Positions 1 to 10,403 of a DNA stretch of 64,000 bases are shown in pieces. The first letter of the stretch is position 1, and each line of letters opens with the position of its first letter. Both the position numbers and the translations under genes were made by a program. Under the pieces are notes generated by a model that was not told the DNA's origin, searched no databases, and was given only the letters and a program-made list of their open reading frames with translations. The stretch is from NCBI RefSeq assembly GCF_019279795.1, contig NC_056732.1:1074929740-1074993739 (forward strand). Reading direction: 5' to 3'. The DNA is from Protopterus annectens. Its lineage: Eukaryota > Chordata > Ceratodontiformes > Protopteridae.

Positions 1-1302
1 GAAAGGCAGATCATGCCTTCTGAACCTGATCGACTTCTTTGAGGCAGTCACCAAAGCTGTAGATGAGGGTAAGGTGGTTCACACAACCTATCTTGACCTC
101 GACAAGGCTTTTGACACCATCCCCCATTCTGGAATTATAATTAAACTCACTAAACTAGGTATTAATCTTTACATCACAAGATGGGTTGCCAACTGGCTCA
201 CTGACAGACCCCACACTGTAAAAGTTGCAGACTCCAAATCTGACCTCAAAGCAGTGACAAGTGGAGTACCACAGAGTTCCGTCCTGGGACCTCTCCTGTT
301 TGGTATCTACTTCTCTGAAGTACAGGCTAACACAGAAGGCCTCTGGCTAATGAAGTTCGCAGATGACTGCAAACTAGGAGCCATAGTCAAGTCCCCAAAT
401 GATGTGGACATCCTACAGAAGGGCCTCACTGAGACAGATGCCTGGTGTCAGAGCCATGGCCTCAAGCTCAGTGCCAAAAAGTGCAGTGTCATCCCCTTTG
501 GTAAAAACTCTGTACCCATGAACTACCACATACGCAGCAATCTACTTAACACCGAATGCGTGATAAGAGACCTTGGGACCCAGGTGGACAGTAGTCTCTC
601 CTTTGATAGTCATATCGCCACAGTAGTCAGGAAGTCCTTCTACGTGGCACACCTCATAATAAAAGGGTTCTCATCCAGGAAAAAAGAGATAATTGTTCCC
701 CTCTACTCAACACTCATTAGACCCATTATAGAGTACAATGTCCCTTTTGGAATGTACCACACAAGACATCTGCAGCATCTGAAAAGGCCACAGAAGTACC
801 TCACAAAGAGGATTACTGGCCTCAAACAAATGCCCTATACTGACCGCCTCAGAAAACTCCAGCTTTACTCCGTAGCATATTGCCTACTGCAAGGTGATCT
901 CTGCCTAACATATAAAGCTATGTCAAACCCAGAGCTGTTGGACATGCTACACCTAAAGAAATCCCAATCCCTCTGAGATACATGCTCTAGGGACCTAAAT
1001 CTTGTCACCACAATAAACAGGACATGCTGGAGGGATAGATTCCTGTCCCAGAGACTTCCCATATGCTGGAACAGGCTACCCATCTATGTCAAGCAAAGTT
1101 CTTCATTAGCACTCTTCAAGAAAAATCTTGATGAGTGGATGGGAAATAGGAAATACACCCCGGGGATCACTTCTGTGTCTCTGCTCGACAGTGGCACAGG
1201 AAAATAACTTTCTTGGGTAGCATAAGCCAGGGAACCTTGTTGGCTAGGCTTACGTAGGCCCTTGGGCCGATAGCCTAGTACCTACCTATGAACCTATGAA
1301 AG
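1..1302 (+). mobile_element. CR1-type LINE, 3' part (cut by window edge)
   Basis: The interval holds the reverse transcriptase half and 3' UTR of a CR1-clade non-LTR retrotransposon. It closely matches the longer copies at 17.2-21.4 kb and 60.1-64 kb. The 3' end has the family signature: a stretch ending in AGCCTAGTACC followed by CCTATGAA-type 8-bp repeats at about 1285-1302. The 5' portion lies outside the window. The element is followed directly by an A-rich L1/Tx1-like LINE. Confidence 0.93.
74..976 (+). pseudogene. CR1 ORF2 reverse transcriptase fragment
   Basis: This is an open segment of about 300 codons from the ORF2 reverse transcriptase, which copies element RNA at a nicked target. 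The first ATG here lies inside the domain, so it is not the true start. Visible motifs are the finger/palm block with DLDKAFDTIPHSGI, the GVPQSSVLGPLLFGIYF block (G to S in PQGS) and an intact FADD catalytic box (LMKFADDCKLG). The thumb region and its C-terminal extension follow. An in-frame TGA at about 974-976 truncates it. The family's reading frame normally continues to about 1205, as the sequence after the stop (TCWRDRF, then a DEWMGNRKYTPG-like end) shows. It is a dead copy, recognised by direct similarity to the 512-codon ORF at 19752-21290. Confidence 0.9.
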
Positions 1303-4300
1303 TAGGTAGAAAGCATAAGAATGAACAAGAGAGAGTGCAAGAAGAAGAAATAGAATAGAAAGAGATCATGGTAAAGAGCAAGAAGAGCAGACAATGATAG
1401 ATAATAATGAGCCAGTAGAAGGTGGAGAAGTAAAAGATAAAAATGAAAGAAAAAGAAGGGCATGAAGTAATGGTATAAAGAAGTGATGAAGAAGAAATTA
1501 GTTGGAGAGTGGTTAAGGGAAGGAAAAATTCTGTTGGGAAAAGGATAAAAGATAGGAAGAGGAAATTTATATGCTCAAATATGAAGGAAAATAAAAAAAG
1601 GCAATGGGTAAAAGAAAGGGAAAATAAAGTAATAAAATAAGAGCTGAGAATTTTAGTGATAAGTTTGAACAGTATAAAGAATAAAAAAGAAGATTAAGTG
1701 TACTGGAATAGTGTATAATGCTTGATATGGATATTATTATACATGAACATACAAGAATTTTAACAGAAAAGGAGAGATTACAAGTAGAAAAGTTATGGGG
1801 AGGTAAGCTCATTTGGAATATAGTAAAAGAAACATTTTAGGTATAGGTATATAATGTAAAAGCTCAAAAGGAATTTTGGATGTTTCCTTGGGAATATTGG
1901 GTAGGGTAACAGTTGACATGAGATGGAAAAACAGGTTTATAGATTCATAGTAATGTATGCATATGTGACAAAGAAAGAAAAAGAAACTTAGACTGATTAA
2001 GTGTGAATATGGATCTAATATTAACGAGGGATTTTATTGTGACCTGAGAAAAAGAAAAAAATGAGGGTGGTGATGTTAAATTAATTTCAGAAATAATTAA
2101 AAGTGGAAAGTTATATATGGATGGGACAATAAACAGTGAACTTAGAGAAGGAATCATCTAAGAACTAATTGCTTTATGAGTTCAGAAAGTTTGAAAATCA
2201 TACAAGAGGGTATAAAGTTACAGGATTTTCAGATTATTTGGCAATTTGGTTACAAATTCAAAAAAGAAAGGGATCTATCAAAATAGGTAAAGGTATTAAA
2301 AGATTAAATGAAAAAAAGATTTAGATAAGTAAGGTATAGGCAATTATAGAAAGATCATGTAGGTATGAAGGAAATTTAATGAGAATTTGACGCCTTGCTG
2401 GATAAGTTTTAAAGAAAAATATAAGATTTTTTTTGGAATGGCAAAATTTGAAAAGAGGAGAAGAACAAATACAACAAATACAAGAAAGTAAACAATTATG
2501 CTTTTAGAGATTTTGTAAGAATTAAGAAAGGATTTTTGAGAGGGAGAAGGAAATATCTGAGATGAATCAAGAGGAGTTTAAAAGGATGTTGTTTAAACAA
2601 AAATATTTTTTACAAGGGAAAAAGGAAGATGTGGCATCTTATTTAAATATAAAAGTAAAAGAAAATAAAACAATAATAAGAGAAATAAGATATGAGGGAG
2701 GAGAAAGTGTTAAAAACCAACAAGAAATAATAAATGTAATAAAAGAATATATAGAAAATACATTTAAGTAAAATACGATTGAAAGAAAAAGTGGAATGTT
2801 AAAAAGTTATCAAAACAGGATAAAGAAGTATTTGAGAAAGAAATATTGGAAGAAGTGAAAAATGCGTTAAAATAGTAAACATGGAATCAGCAACAGGATT
2901 GGATAGGATAGAATATTACATGTATAAAGCCATGTTAGACCGGCAGAAGAAGTACTTTGTGGAAGTATTAAATGAATGGTTAGACAAAGGTTTAAGACAA
3001 GTATAACTATGTGTTGGAGCTATGAAATTTACATAGAAAAAAGTGGGAAAAAGAGGATATAAGAAACTGGAAACTGATAATTTTAAATAATTCAGATTAT
3101 AAGATTTTTATGAAGAAAATAGAAAGGAGATTGGAGACTAAATTAAATAAAATATTAGAAGAAACAATATTTGGTAAAAAGGGAATAGTAAGTCAAGCGT
3201 TATTAATGATAATTAGAGGAATGGTAGATGACATAATGAATAGGAAAACAAAAGTTAAAATTACAGCAGGTGATTTGAATAAGGCATTTGACGAGATTCA
3301 ACATGAAGTTTTATGGAACATAGTGGAAGAGTATAAAATAAGTGAAAAGATGGTAAAAGTATTTGTTTCAGAATATGAAAAAAATAAAGTAAAAGTTGTA
3401 GTGAATGGTTGGTTAAGTCAAGATATAGCTACTGCATAAAGAGTGGTATAAGACAGGATTGTCCAGCAGTTAGTATTCTGTTTGCAGTGGTTATGAATGC
3501 AGTGGTTAGTAAGATAAATATGTCATTAAAAATAGCAGAATATGGGACTATATAAGGGATTAAAGTTCCAATTATGTTCTCTTATGCAGATGGTATTGTT
3601 TTAATGACAAAGAATAAAGAATGGATGGCAGTAGCTGTTAAGCAACTTAATCAATATTTGGGAGCTATAGGCATGAGTATAAATAAATAGGGATAAAAGT
3701 AAAGGTCTAGGAATAATAGGTAGAGTAGAAAATATTAAGTTTAATATAGAAGTAAAAGAAATATTAGGTATAAAATGTGGTGAAGAGATAGTTATAATGC
3801 AGCAAAAGAAAGATATCATACAAAAATTAAGATATGTATGTTTATTTTGGAAAACATATAAGATGTCATATAGTAAGAAAGTGTATTTAATAAATTCTGT
3901 ATTACTGGGAAAATGCATATTTAGCAAATTTGTTTATGATCCCTGTAAAATATGACAAATAAGTAATGTTGACTGTGTTTTCATTTATATGGGGATCCAG
4001 ATTAAATCCAATGAAAAGAAGCATGTTATATGTAAAAGAAAAAAGTAGGGTTGGGTTTGGTAAATCCAGTTGTTTATGCAGCTTCATTGAATCTACGCTA
4101 AAGTGTTAACATAGCTAAAACTGGAATATAAGTCATTAATAAGTATAATAGTGAAAGAACAATACAAGAAAACATGGTGTATGAAAAGAGAGAAAGAATG
4201 TGTAAATGGGGAAATTAAAGAGTATCAAGTAAAAATTATGCTATATAAAACAAAAATTAGTGATACAGAATGTAATAGGAAAGAATGGTATTTAAACATA

Positions 4301-4640
4301 ATGAATACGTCTTACTGTGTTTATCCGTGGGAAAAGTAGGAGGGAGAAAAAAATAAAAGCCATACAAATGAGACTAGACTGGAGTAAGAAATATGTAGAT
4401 TGTGAAGATTTTCTATAGAGATTATCAATAAAGAAATTGCCAATGAAATCAAATATGCCATATTAAAAATAGAAGAAAGAATATGCAATTGTTGTGGACT
4501 AAGTTGAAACAACAGAACATGTTTTTAACACGTAAAAGGGTAAAGAATTTATGAGAAAAATTATGCAAAAATAAATTCCTAGAAGGTATTAAGCAAATGA
4601 AGGATACAAGTATGGATATGCTGAAATATTAATAAAACCC
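1303..4640 (+). mobile_element. L1/Tx1-like LINE copy 1 (degenerate, A-rich sense strand)
   Basis: An A-rich, T-poor plus strand carries a decayed non-LTR retrotransposon. From left to right I see the end of a highly charged ORF1 (about 1310-1560), an endonuclease start (about 1720-2160), and a reverse transcriptase around 3110-3700. A C-terminal Cys/His cluster lies at about 4480-4530. The same order and wording recur in the second copy at 5.8-8.2 kb. There are many stops and frameshifts. The 3' end of the copy seems to resume at 5.46-5.78 kb after a MITE insertion. Assignment to the L1/Tx1 group rests on the endonuclease-RT architecture and the RT wording. I cannot place it more finely by eye. 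Confidence 0.7.
3110..3700 (+). pseudogene. L1/Tx1-like reverse transcriptase remnant
   Basis: The segment 3110-3439 reads as reverse transcriptase palm sequence with DLNKAFDEIQHEVLW, the counterpart of the D-x-x-KAFD block of L1-group enzymes. It is followed by a GIRQDCP block (about 3440-3470, GxRQGCPLSP-like). The catalytic box is a SYADG variant (about 3581-3598), so the second aspartate of YADD is changed. Stops occur at 3437-3439 and 3553-3555. Enzymatic activity is therefore excluded. The A-rich codon use differs sharply from the CR1 copies next to it. Confidence 0.72.
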
Positions 4641-4649
4641 TGAACCAGT

Positions 4650-5450
4650 CAGGGAAATAACACATAAGTAAATAAAATTCACATCATTGAAGAGTCATGC
4701 CCACAAATGAATTAACAATCAATTCAAATTAAAAAAACACATATAATTAATTCTTATCAAAATAAAAACATGCATAATTGCAAAACAGTGTTATACCATT
4801 ATAGCCTTGTGGCTCTCAACTTCAAAATGCTATTGATATATACTGTTTCATTTAGTCCAGGAAACAAAATTGCCTCTAACAATAGCTGCCCGAGTAATTT
4901 CCTGTGCTCAAGAATGGCTTGCTAATTGCCTCCTTTCAATGGGGGTATAACTTTTTCCAAGCTAAAAAAGACAAATTTATTAAAATTGGGGCAAAGTGTA
5001 GAATGCTTATACAATGCATTGTTATCCCCCTTATGTAAACTATATAAATTTTCATAAATACTTTGCATTAGGGGTCTGCCATTTTTTGCCTACACAAAAT
5101 GCTGAGCATGCTTTACATGAAGCTAAACAAACTACCCCTGCAGTGGTTTAGTTGTAGTTACCTTTACAATAAATCTTTCACAAGTATTTAACCACCTTAT
5201 TTTGATAAGAATTGATTATATGTGTTAGTTTTAATTTGAATTGATTGCTAATTCGTTTATGGAGATGGTTCTTTAATTATGTAATAGGAATGATTTATTT
5301 TTTTGGTGAGTTTAGTGATCATGTGATGGTGCTAGTTCATTTAAGTTCTTTTTGTGACAAATTTATTTTGAAGCATTCCTGAATTAATAGGGGACAAAAG
5401 CACTTAATAAAATTTGATGTTTTAATTCTATTTTGGCTCTTCTGTGCTTC
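4650..5450. mobile_element. MITE-like element with 63-bp inverted repeats
   Basis: Positions 4702-4766 and 5197-5259 are near-perfect reverse complements, sharing cores such as CAATCAATTCAAATTAAA and TTCTTATCAAAATAA. The roughly 430 bp between them has no ORF. The block separates two pieces of the same L1/Tx1-like LINE, which is what an insertion would do. The outer boundaries are uncertain because the inverted match weakens beyond the arms, and I cannot define a target-site duplication. It is probably a non-autonomous DNA transposon of unknown superfamily. Confidence 0.7.
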
Positions 5451-5454
5451 AGTC

Positions 5455-5790
5455 AGTCTGCAGAATATGTTGGAATATGGTTATTATGGTAATAAAAGAG
5501 GAGCATACGTAAAGAAAATATATAGAAATATGTTTTATCTAATATGGACTATATGGAATGAAAGAATGTATGAGTTAAAATTTAATGGGAAATGGATTCT
5601 GGCATAAATATTGAAAAAATAAGATTTTTAGTTGTGAAAAAAGGTGGGGATCAGAAAAGGAATGAAAATAAAGATATTGAAAAGCATGTATAAAGTTATG
5701 CAAATGATGAAAAATGAATGTAAAGCATATAAATAATTGTAAATAATGTATAATATGTAAATAGTGTAAATATAGTAGATATGGTACTTT
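5455..5790 (+). mobile_element. Probable 3' end of L1/Tx1-like LINE copy 1
   Basis: This A-rich stretch continues the theme of 1.3-4.6 kb. The piece before the MITE ends near GATATGCTGAAATATT, and this one opens with GTTGGAATATGGTTATTATGG. It reads in part as a short peptide around IWNERMYELKFNG and then turns into A/T-rich 3' UTR-like sequence without a long ORF. I infer that it is the far end of copy 1. Confidence 0.5.
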
Positions 5791-6689
5791 TTCCATTCCT
5801 ATTGCAGTTGTGGCTGGGAGAACAGCACTCCAGGAGACCTAAGATAAAAAATAACACAGAGGCAAATGCTCTACAAGATTCTGAGGAGCTATTTAAGCTG
5901 AATTTCTTTCTTTCATTAGAAGCAAATGTTCAAAATAATGACGGCTAGGTTATTACAACCCTCCAGTTGAAAGGGTTGTGGGATGATATTTTAGGTAAAT
6001 TGTTGCAGAGTGAGCCAAAGCGTGGAAAAGATGTTTCATGAGGTGAAGTTATGGACAAAATTCAATCAGAGGAATCAGAATCTATTTTGAAAGAAGATTG
6101 CCAGACAAAGAAATCATATGCCGAGAATGTTAATGAAACTGCGGGGAAAGTGATGACAGATGAACAGAGGAGAAGAGATGTCAACAATCAAAGGAATTTT
6201 GTGGTGAGAATTCAGAAAAAAGAAGAAAAAGAAATGGACAGGTATGATATTTGAGATAATTTAATTGCCCCATTGGGAATGATGGCTCAAGAAATAAGCA
6301 CTTTTATTCTTATTCATAAAGAAACATTTTGTGACATTATTTTTGAGACTCGTTTTGTTCTGGAAAGTTTTTGGGGGGAGTATGAGAAGAAAAAGAACTG
6401 TAATCCATGGAATTCTTATGTGGTTAAAGCATTTCATAGTGAAACAAAGAAGAAAAATACATGTTCAGTTTTGAAATGAAGTTGAAAAAGAGACATTTAA
6501 GCAAGCTTTTTTATGGACATTAACAAAGTCTATGATAACAGAGGATTATGGACTGGGGATAGGACTGTCATATTATGTTGAAAATGGAAAAAGAAATGTT
6601 CATATCCCTAGTATGATGAATGTAGAGGGTGAAAGAGGTGTTGTAAAATATTAGGGACAATGAAAAACATGTTTTTTTCCCCTGTGGAA

Positions 6690-7270
6690 AAGGTGATCCT
6701 TTATTTTATTTATTTATTTACATTTGTTAACCAGGTTGGTCCAAATGGGTCAGAAGCCCATTTTCAGTGGAGACCTGAGGAGAAAAGCTCCAGATTAGAA
6801 TGACATTTCAGATTTAAATTCACACTCAAATATTTTACAGTATATATAATTATTCACACTTCAAGACAGTACAAAATTAGAAGTACAACAGTAAAAAAGT
6901 AAAAAGTTAGATATAAACACATAGTGCATCAGCAGCTAGCATTTGTACAAAGAGATACAAAAAAGAATATACATTGCAATATTCAAGTCTTGATGAGTTT
7001 GCCAAGTAAACACCTAGTAGGTTACTAGTCAAAAGTAGGGAGAGAATACTATAAATTTGCAAGTGGTGGGAATATGAAACAAGGGAGAAGTAGAGATTAG
7101 GTTGAGTCATGGCAGGGGCAAGTCTTGGAGTTGAGAAAGTGCAGTTTAAGTTCTTTTTTTAAAGTGTAGTGGGTGGGTAATGAAGCAAATGTGTACATGA
7201 AGTTTGTTCCAAGCTTGGGCTACAGAACATTTATGCAGAAGTTTTCCCACATTTTTTGGATAGTATATAT
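6690..7270 (-). mobile_element. Antisense L2-like LINE 3' end
   Basis: Read on the minus strand, the piece ends with CCAACCTGGTTAACAAATG followed by an (AAATAAA)-type tail (plus 6695-6722). That closely resembles the end of the L2-like element at 29.34-29.44 kb. No ORF is open, so this is a 5'-truncated 3' UTR copy. It lies inside the ORF1 region of the L1/Tx1-like LINE and is therefore younger than it. The right boundary, near 7270, is set where zinc-knuckle coding sequence resumes. Confidence 0.6.
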
Positions 7271-7400
7271 CCAGAAGTTGCTGGTTAGTTTGATAAGTAA
7301 TTGTGATAAGAGGAAATGTTATATTTGTGGAGAAACAGGTCATGATGCAAAAAAGTGTGAATTGAAATGTTATAAGTGGAACACAATTGAGCATTTATGA
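7173..7400 (+). pseudogene. ORF1 zinc-knuckle segment of L1/Tx1-like LINE
   Basis: Codons 7317-7358 encode CYICGETGHDAKKC, a perfect C-x2-C-x4-H-x4-C zinc knuckle of the gag type found in ORF1 proteins of several LINE clades, where it binds nucleic acid. A second knuckle starts directly after it (CYKWNTIEHL) but has W in place of its second Cys and a stop before its last one. The start of this open frame lies in the inserted L2-like sequence, so it is not a real start. The downstream sequence is charged and low in complexity. Confidence 0.75.
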
Positions 7401-7884
7401 ATGGATTGTAATCTAGAGAAAAAAGGATGAAGAAGAAGAAAACAAGTAAAGCAAGTTTAAGAATAGAAGAAACGGTCCCAATAAAAGATAAAGAGGAGAT
7501 AGGGAAACAAGATCAGGGTAAAAATGAAGATAAGGATAAAGAGAAAAATGAAACGGAAGATAATATATGAGAAGGTCCTGAAAGAAGTGATGAGGAAGAT
7601 ATAAATTGGAAAATAGTGAAAGGTAAAATGAATTCAATTGGCAAAAGAATAAGGGAAAAAAGTTTAAAGGGGTACATATAAAGGAGAAAAAGAAAGGAAA
7701 TAGATAATGGAAATTTGAAATACTTCATATTTAAATACTTTCTGGTATACTACAAAACAGACATAATGACAGCTTTAGAATGCTTTCAATAAATGTAAAC
7801 AGTATCAAAAATCTAAGTAGAAGAATATACATCATAAATTGGTATACTAAGTGTGATGATATAATATTGGAATAAGTAAGATTT

Positions 7885-8226
7885 TTGACACAAGAACAGA
7901 GATTACAAACAAAGAAACTTTGGAGAGGAGATACTATATGGAACATAGGAAAGGGACTATGCTCAGGCATAGTTGTACTTTGTAAGTCAGGAAAAATATT
8001 GAACATAATATTGGCAATGATGAGAAGATTAAGTATTATAGATCTCAGACAGCATAATCAGGTGTACAGAATTATAGTATTCTATGCCTATGTTACAAGT
8101 AAAGAAAGGAAACATTTATTTAATAAAAGTTTGGATTATGTACTAACTAATATGAATATAATATCAATGGGAGATTTTAATTGTGATTTGAGAGAGAAAA
8201 AGGAGGGAGGTTGGTATAATGGTTAA
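7885..8226 (+). pseudogene. LINE endonuclease N-terminal fragment
   Basis: The open frame covers the first part of an apurinic/apyrimidinic-type LINE endonuclease, which nicks target DNA. It starts around a T-x-E-QRLQ segment and reaches the SMGDFNCDL block near 8165-8190. GDFN is the conserved catalytic loop of this endonuclease family. The parallel segment in copy 1 (about 1735-2060) has the same T-x-E/K-ERLQ opening but many stops. The frame runs into the SINE at about 8206, which supplies its stop. The remaining catalytic blocks (SDH) are absent. Confidence 0.7.
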
Positions 8227-8336
8227 GGCATTTACCTTGCACACACAAGGTGCAGGGTTTGATTTTCACATGGGGCAATTGGCTAAGCTTATATTGACCC
8301 ACAAGGGCAGTTAGCCTAGTACTAATCTATGAAACT
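8206..8336 (+). mobile_element. tRNA-derived SINE with CR1-like 3' tail
   Basis: The head has an RNA polymerase III A-box-like segment (TGGTATAATGGTTAAGGC, about 8212-8229). It is followed some 30 bases later by a B-box-like GGTTTGATTTTC (about 8257-8268). The 60-70 bases that follow (GGCTAAGCTTAT to TAGCCTAGTACTAATCTATGAAAC) match the 3' end of the CR1 copies in this window, including the terminal CTATGAA unit. This is the design of SINEs mobilised by a partner LINE through a shared tail. The copy interrupts the L1/Tx1-like endonuclease. Confidence 0.8.
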
Positions 8337-8689
8337 AAGAGAGGAAATGATATTTTATGTATGTATTTTCCCTATTTAACTTAGCTTTATGTCATTGCTT
8401 TAAGTGGAGCTATCTGGCTTGCTGCCATGGTGTGCTCCAGCTGTGTTTAGATTAACAGCCCTTGTCGTGCTTATACTATGCTGTGATCCTAGCTTCCTAA
8501 ATATTCTAGCTAATTCATTAAAAACTCATAGCTGTGCTTGACTGTGTGCAAGTACCTTGCTCATCCATCCATATCCCCTTTTCCCATTCTTACACATGGG
8601 GTTGGAGTGTCACATCAACAGTGACAATCTAGAGTCAATGTTCACACCCCCAGGTGGCTAGCCCTGCCACTGTTGTTTTTCCCTACCAC

Positions 8690-8960
8690 ACACATGCACA
8701 CACACACTCGCATCTACTTACAATGTATTGTGTCTAATCCAAATACTGCATGTTGTTGGAATGCGAAAGAAGCCGGAGCACACACAGAAAACCCACACAA
8801 ACACAGGGAGGAAATGCAGGCTCTACAGAGAAGGCACTCCAGCTGATAAAGGAACTGGAGAACTTCTTGCTGTAAAGCAACAATGCTACCTGCTGCACGC
8901 CTGTGCCACACTGGAAGCACTTTACCCCATCGACTGTTCATTGTTGCATATTTTACCTGT
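8690..8960. repeat. Interspersed repeat shared with 45.7-45.93 kb
   Basis: The segment with AACCCACACAAACACAGGGAG and GGCACTCCAGCTGATAAAGG is recognisably the same repeat as 45780-45930, which contains GCCCACAAAAACACAGGGAG and a matching stretch up to the GAGGCAAC-type end. The rest of 8340-9025 shows no ORF that I trust. I cannot name the family. Its resemblance to a motif common in fish and amphibian repeats is from memory only. Confidence 0.6.
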
Positions 8961-9025
8961 CTCCCTAATTAACTACTCCAGCTCTTTACATCTATTATTG
9001 TTGTAGTCTACCCCTAGTATTAGTA

Positions 9026-9172
9026 CAAATTAAATAACAAAAAGTTTTACCTTTTTGACTCAATCAAGAATGATGCTTCAGCAGGTGTAAAGTACTTGTT
9101 TATTCCATAAACAGTGCTGGGAGACTGCCTGCTAAAATTTTCAGATCAGGCTCAAGAAACAAAGAGAAAAAC

Positions 9173-9231
<59 letters not shown>

Positions 9232-9436
9232 ATACCTGCATTTTCTTATCGATTCTATGCATACAGATCTTTGATGTTTCATTACTATTAATGAATCGCT
9301 TCATTTTAAAATAATTTTAGTCCTCGTGATTCTCACTTAGAGCTACACATGGACACTTCACAAATATGCATTTCAAATCATAAGCCACCTGTGATTAAAA
9401 TTTATGATCCTTCAGCTTTGTAGCATTCAGTAGCAG
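9026..9436 (-). repeat. 3' LTR of the endogenous retrovirus, left piece (U5 side)
   Basis: The piece aligns along its whole length with the first half of the LTR at 53483-54243 (shared GTACAAATTAAATAA, GGGAGACTGCCTGCTAAA, CAAATCATAAGCCACCTGTG). The match breaks exactly at 9436/9437, where DIRS-A begins, and resumes at 15578. A (TA)n tract at about 9178-9222 is specific to this copy. By position it is the end of the 3' LTR of a minus-strand provirus. Confidence 0.88.
9178..9222. repeat. (TA)n microsatellite in LTR
   Basis: About 22 TA units lie within the LTR, where the related LTR at 53.64 kb has only a short TATATATATA. It expanded after the two LTRs diverged. The neighbouring open frames here are repeat artefacts. 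Confidence 0.95.
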
Positions 9437-9625
9437 ATGTTTTTCGTGTTTCACTGTTGCAGTCATCACACTTGGGTTATTTGCCTGCAGGTAGTCCTCA
9501 CTCAGCCTGAATACCAGAGACTTAGTATTTCTGCGTCAGTTGCTGTCACTTCAGGACTGACGTCAGGTCGTCAGGGGTATAAAAACAGGCAGCCGATGCC
9601 ATTACATCAGTCTTTCTTGCCAAGG
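9437..9625 (+). repeat. DIRS-A left inverted terminal repeat
   Basis: The sequence from ATGTTTTTCGTGTTTCACTG to ATTACATCAGTCTTTCTTGCC is the reverse complement, with scattered differences, of about 15360-15540. Shared internal blocks include GACTGACGTCAGGT, GTATAAAAACAGGCAGCC and CTGCAGGTAG. The GTATAAAAACAG block could serve as a TATA-like promoter element; that is inference. Confidence 0.93.
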
Positions 9626-9689
9626 AGCCCGAAGCAGAAGCAGTTTGCACGAGTGCCAGTCGGCCACTACCTGAGTTTTCGTTTCTGAA

Positions 9690-10346
9690 TTGAATCATCT
9701 CATCACTAAGGGCTTTTCATCCAGAAAAAAGGAGGTCATTGTCCCACTGTACTCATCCCTCATTAGACCCATTATAGAGTATAATGCCCCATTTGGTATG
9801 TACCTTACAAGACATCTGCAACAGCTGGAAAGGCCACAGAAATACCTCACTAAAAGAATCACAGGCCTAAAGCAGATGCCATAGGCTGACCGTCTAAAAA
9901 AACTCCAGCTATACTCTGTGGCATATCGTCTACTCAGAGGCGATCTCTGCTTAACATACAAGGCCATGTCAAACCCTGAGCTGTTGGATATGCTCCACTT
10001 AAAGAAATCCCAATCCCTCAGAGCCACACGCTCCAGGGATCTCAACCTTATCATCACAATGAACAAAACATGCTGGAGGGATAGGTTCCTGACCCAGAGA
10101 CTCCCCATACTCTGGAATAGACTGCCCATACATGTCAAGCAGAGCACCTCATTGGCCCTCTTCAAAAGGAACCTTGATGATTGGATGGGAGATAGGAAAT
10201 TCACCCCAGGGATCATGTCAGTCGCTCTGCTAGACAGGGGCCCAGAGAAGTAAATATTGTTGGAAAATTTTCCAGGGAATTGTTATGGCTAGGCTTGCAT
10301 AGGCCTTAGGGCCAATAGCCTAGTACCAACCTATGAACCTATGAAA
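9690..10346 (+). mobile_element. 5'-truncated CR1 fragment inside DIRS-A
   Basis: This short CR1 copy starts in the thumb region of the reverse transcriptase (AHLITKGFSSRKKE-like) and continues to the end of ORF2 (about 10253). It then covers the 3' UTR to the terminal CCTATGAACCTATGAAAC at about 10322-10346. It lies between the left DIRS repeat and the DIRS ORF1. In-frame breaks include the TAG at about 9883. It is a dead-on-arrival copy and younger than DIRS-A. Its 3' part (9918-10253) is still open and ends with a WMGDRKFTPG motif typical of this family. Confidence 0.92.
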
Positions 10347-10403
10347 CTATAAGTCTTCTAAAGCTAAGTACCCCATTGGGGCCCTTTTTTCTTTCTCTAA
10401 CCG

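Larger units (their letters stand above)
5800..8220 (+). mobile_element. L1/Tx1-like LINE copy 2 (ORF1 and endonuclease start)
   Basis: A second A-rich copy of the family seen at 1.3-4.6 kb. It contains an ORF1 region (about 6051-7400, split by an antisense L2-like insertion at about 6690-7270) with a CCHC zinc knuckle. A lysine/glutamate-rich linker follows (7420-7700). Next comes the start of an apurinic-like endonuclease (7770-8220) with a GDFN motif at about 8170. A tRNA-SINE interrupts it directly after the GDFN segment, and I cannot see the rest of ORF2 downstream. Stops in several places show it is inactive. Confidence 0.7.

Noticed and set aside
9695-10216. 173-codon minus-strand frame opposite a CR1 fragment, with similar antisense frames at 865-1083, 20948-21280 and 42846-43115
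   Set aside because: They recur because the CR1 3' coding region itself recurs. They have no own start context or domain and are shadows of the sense ORF.
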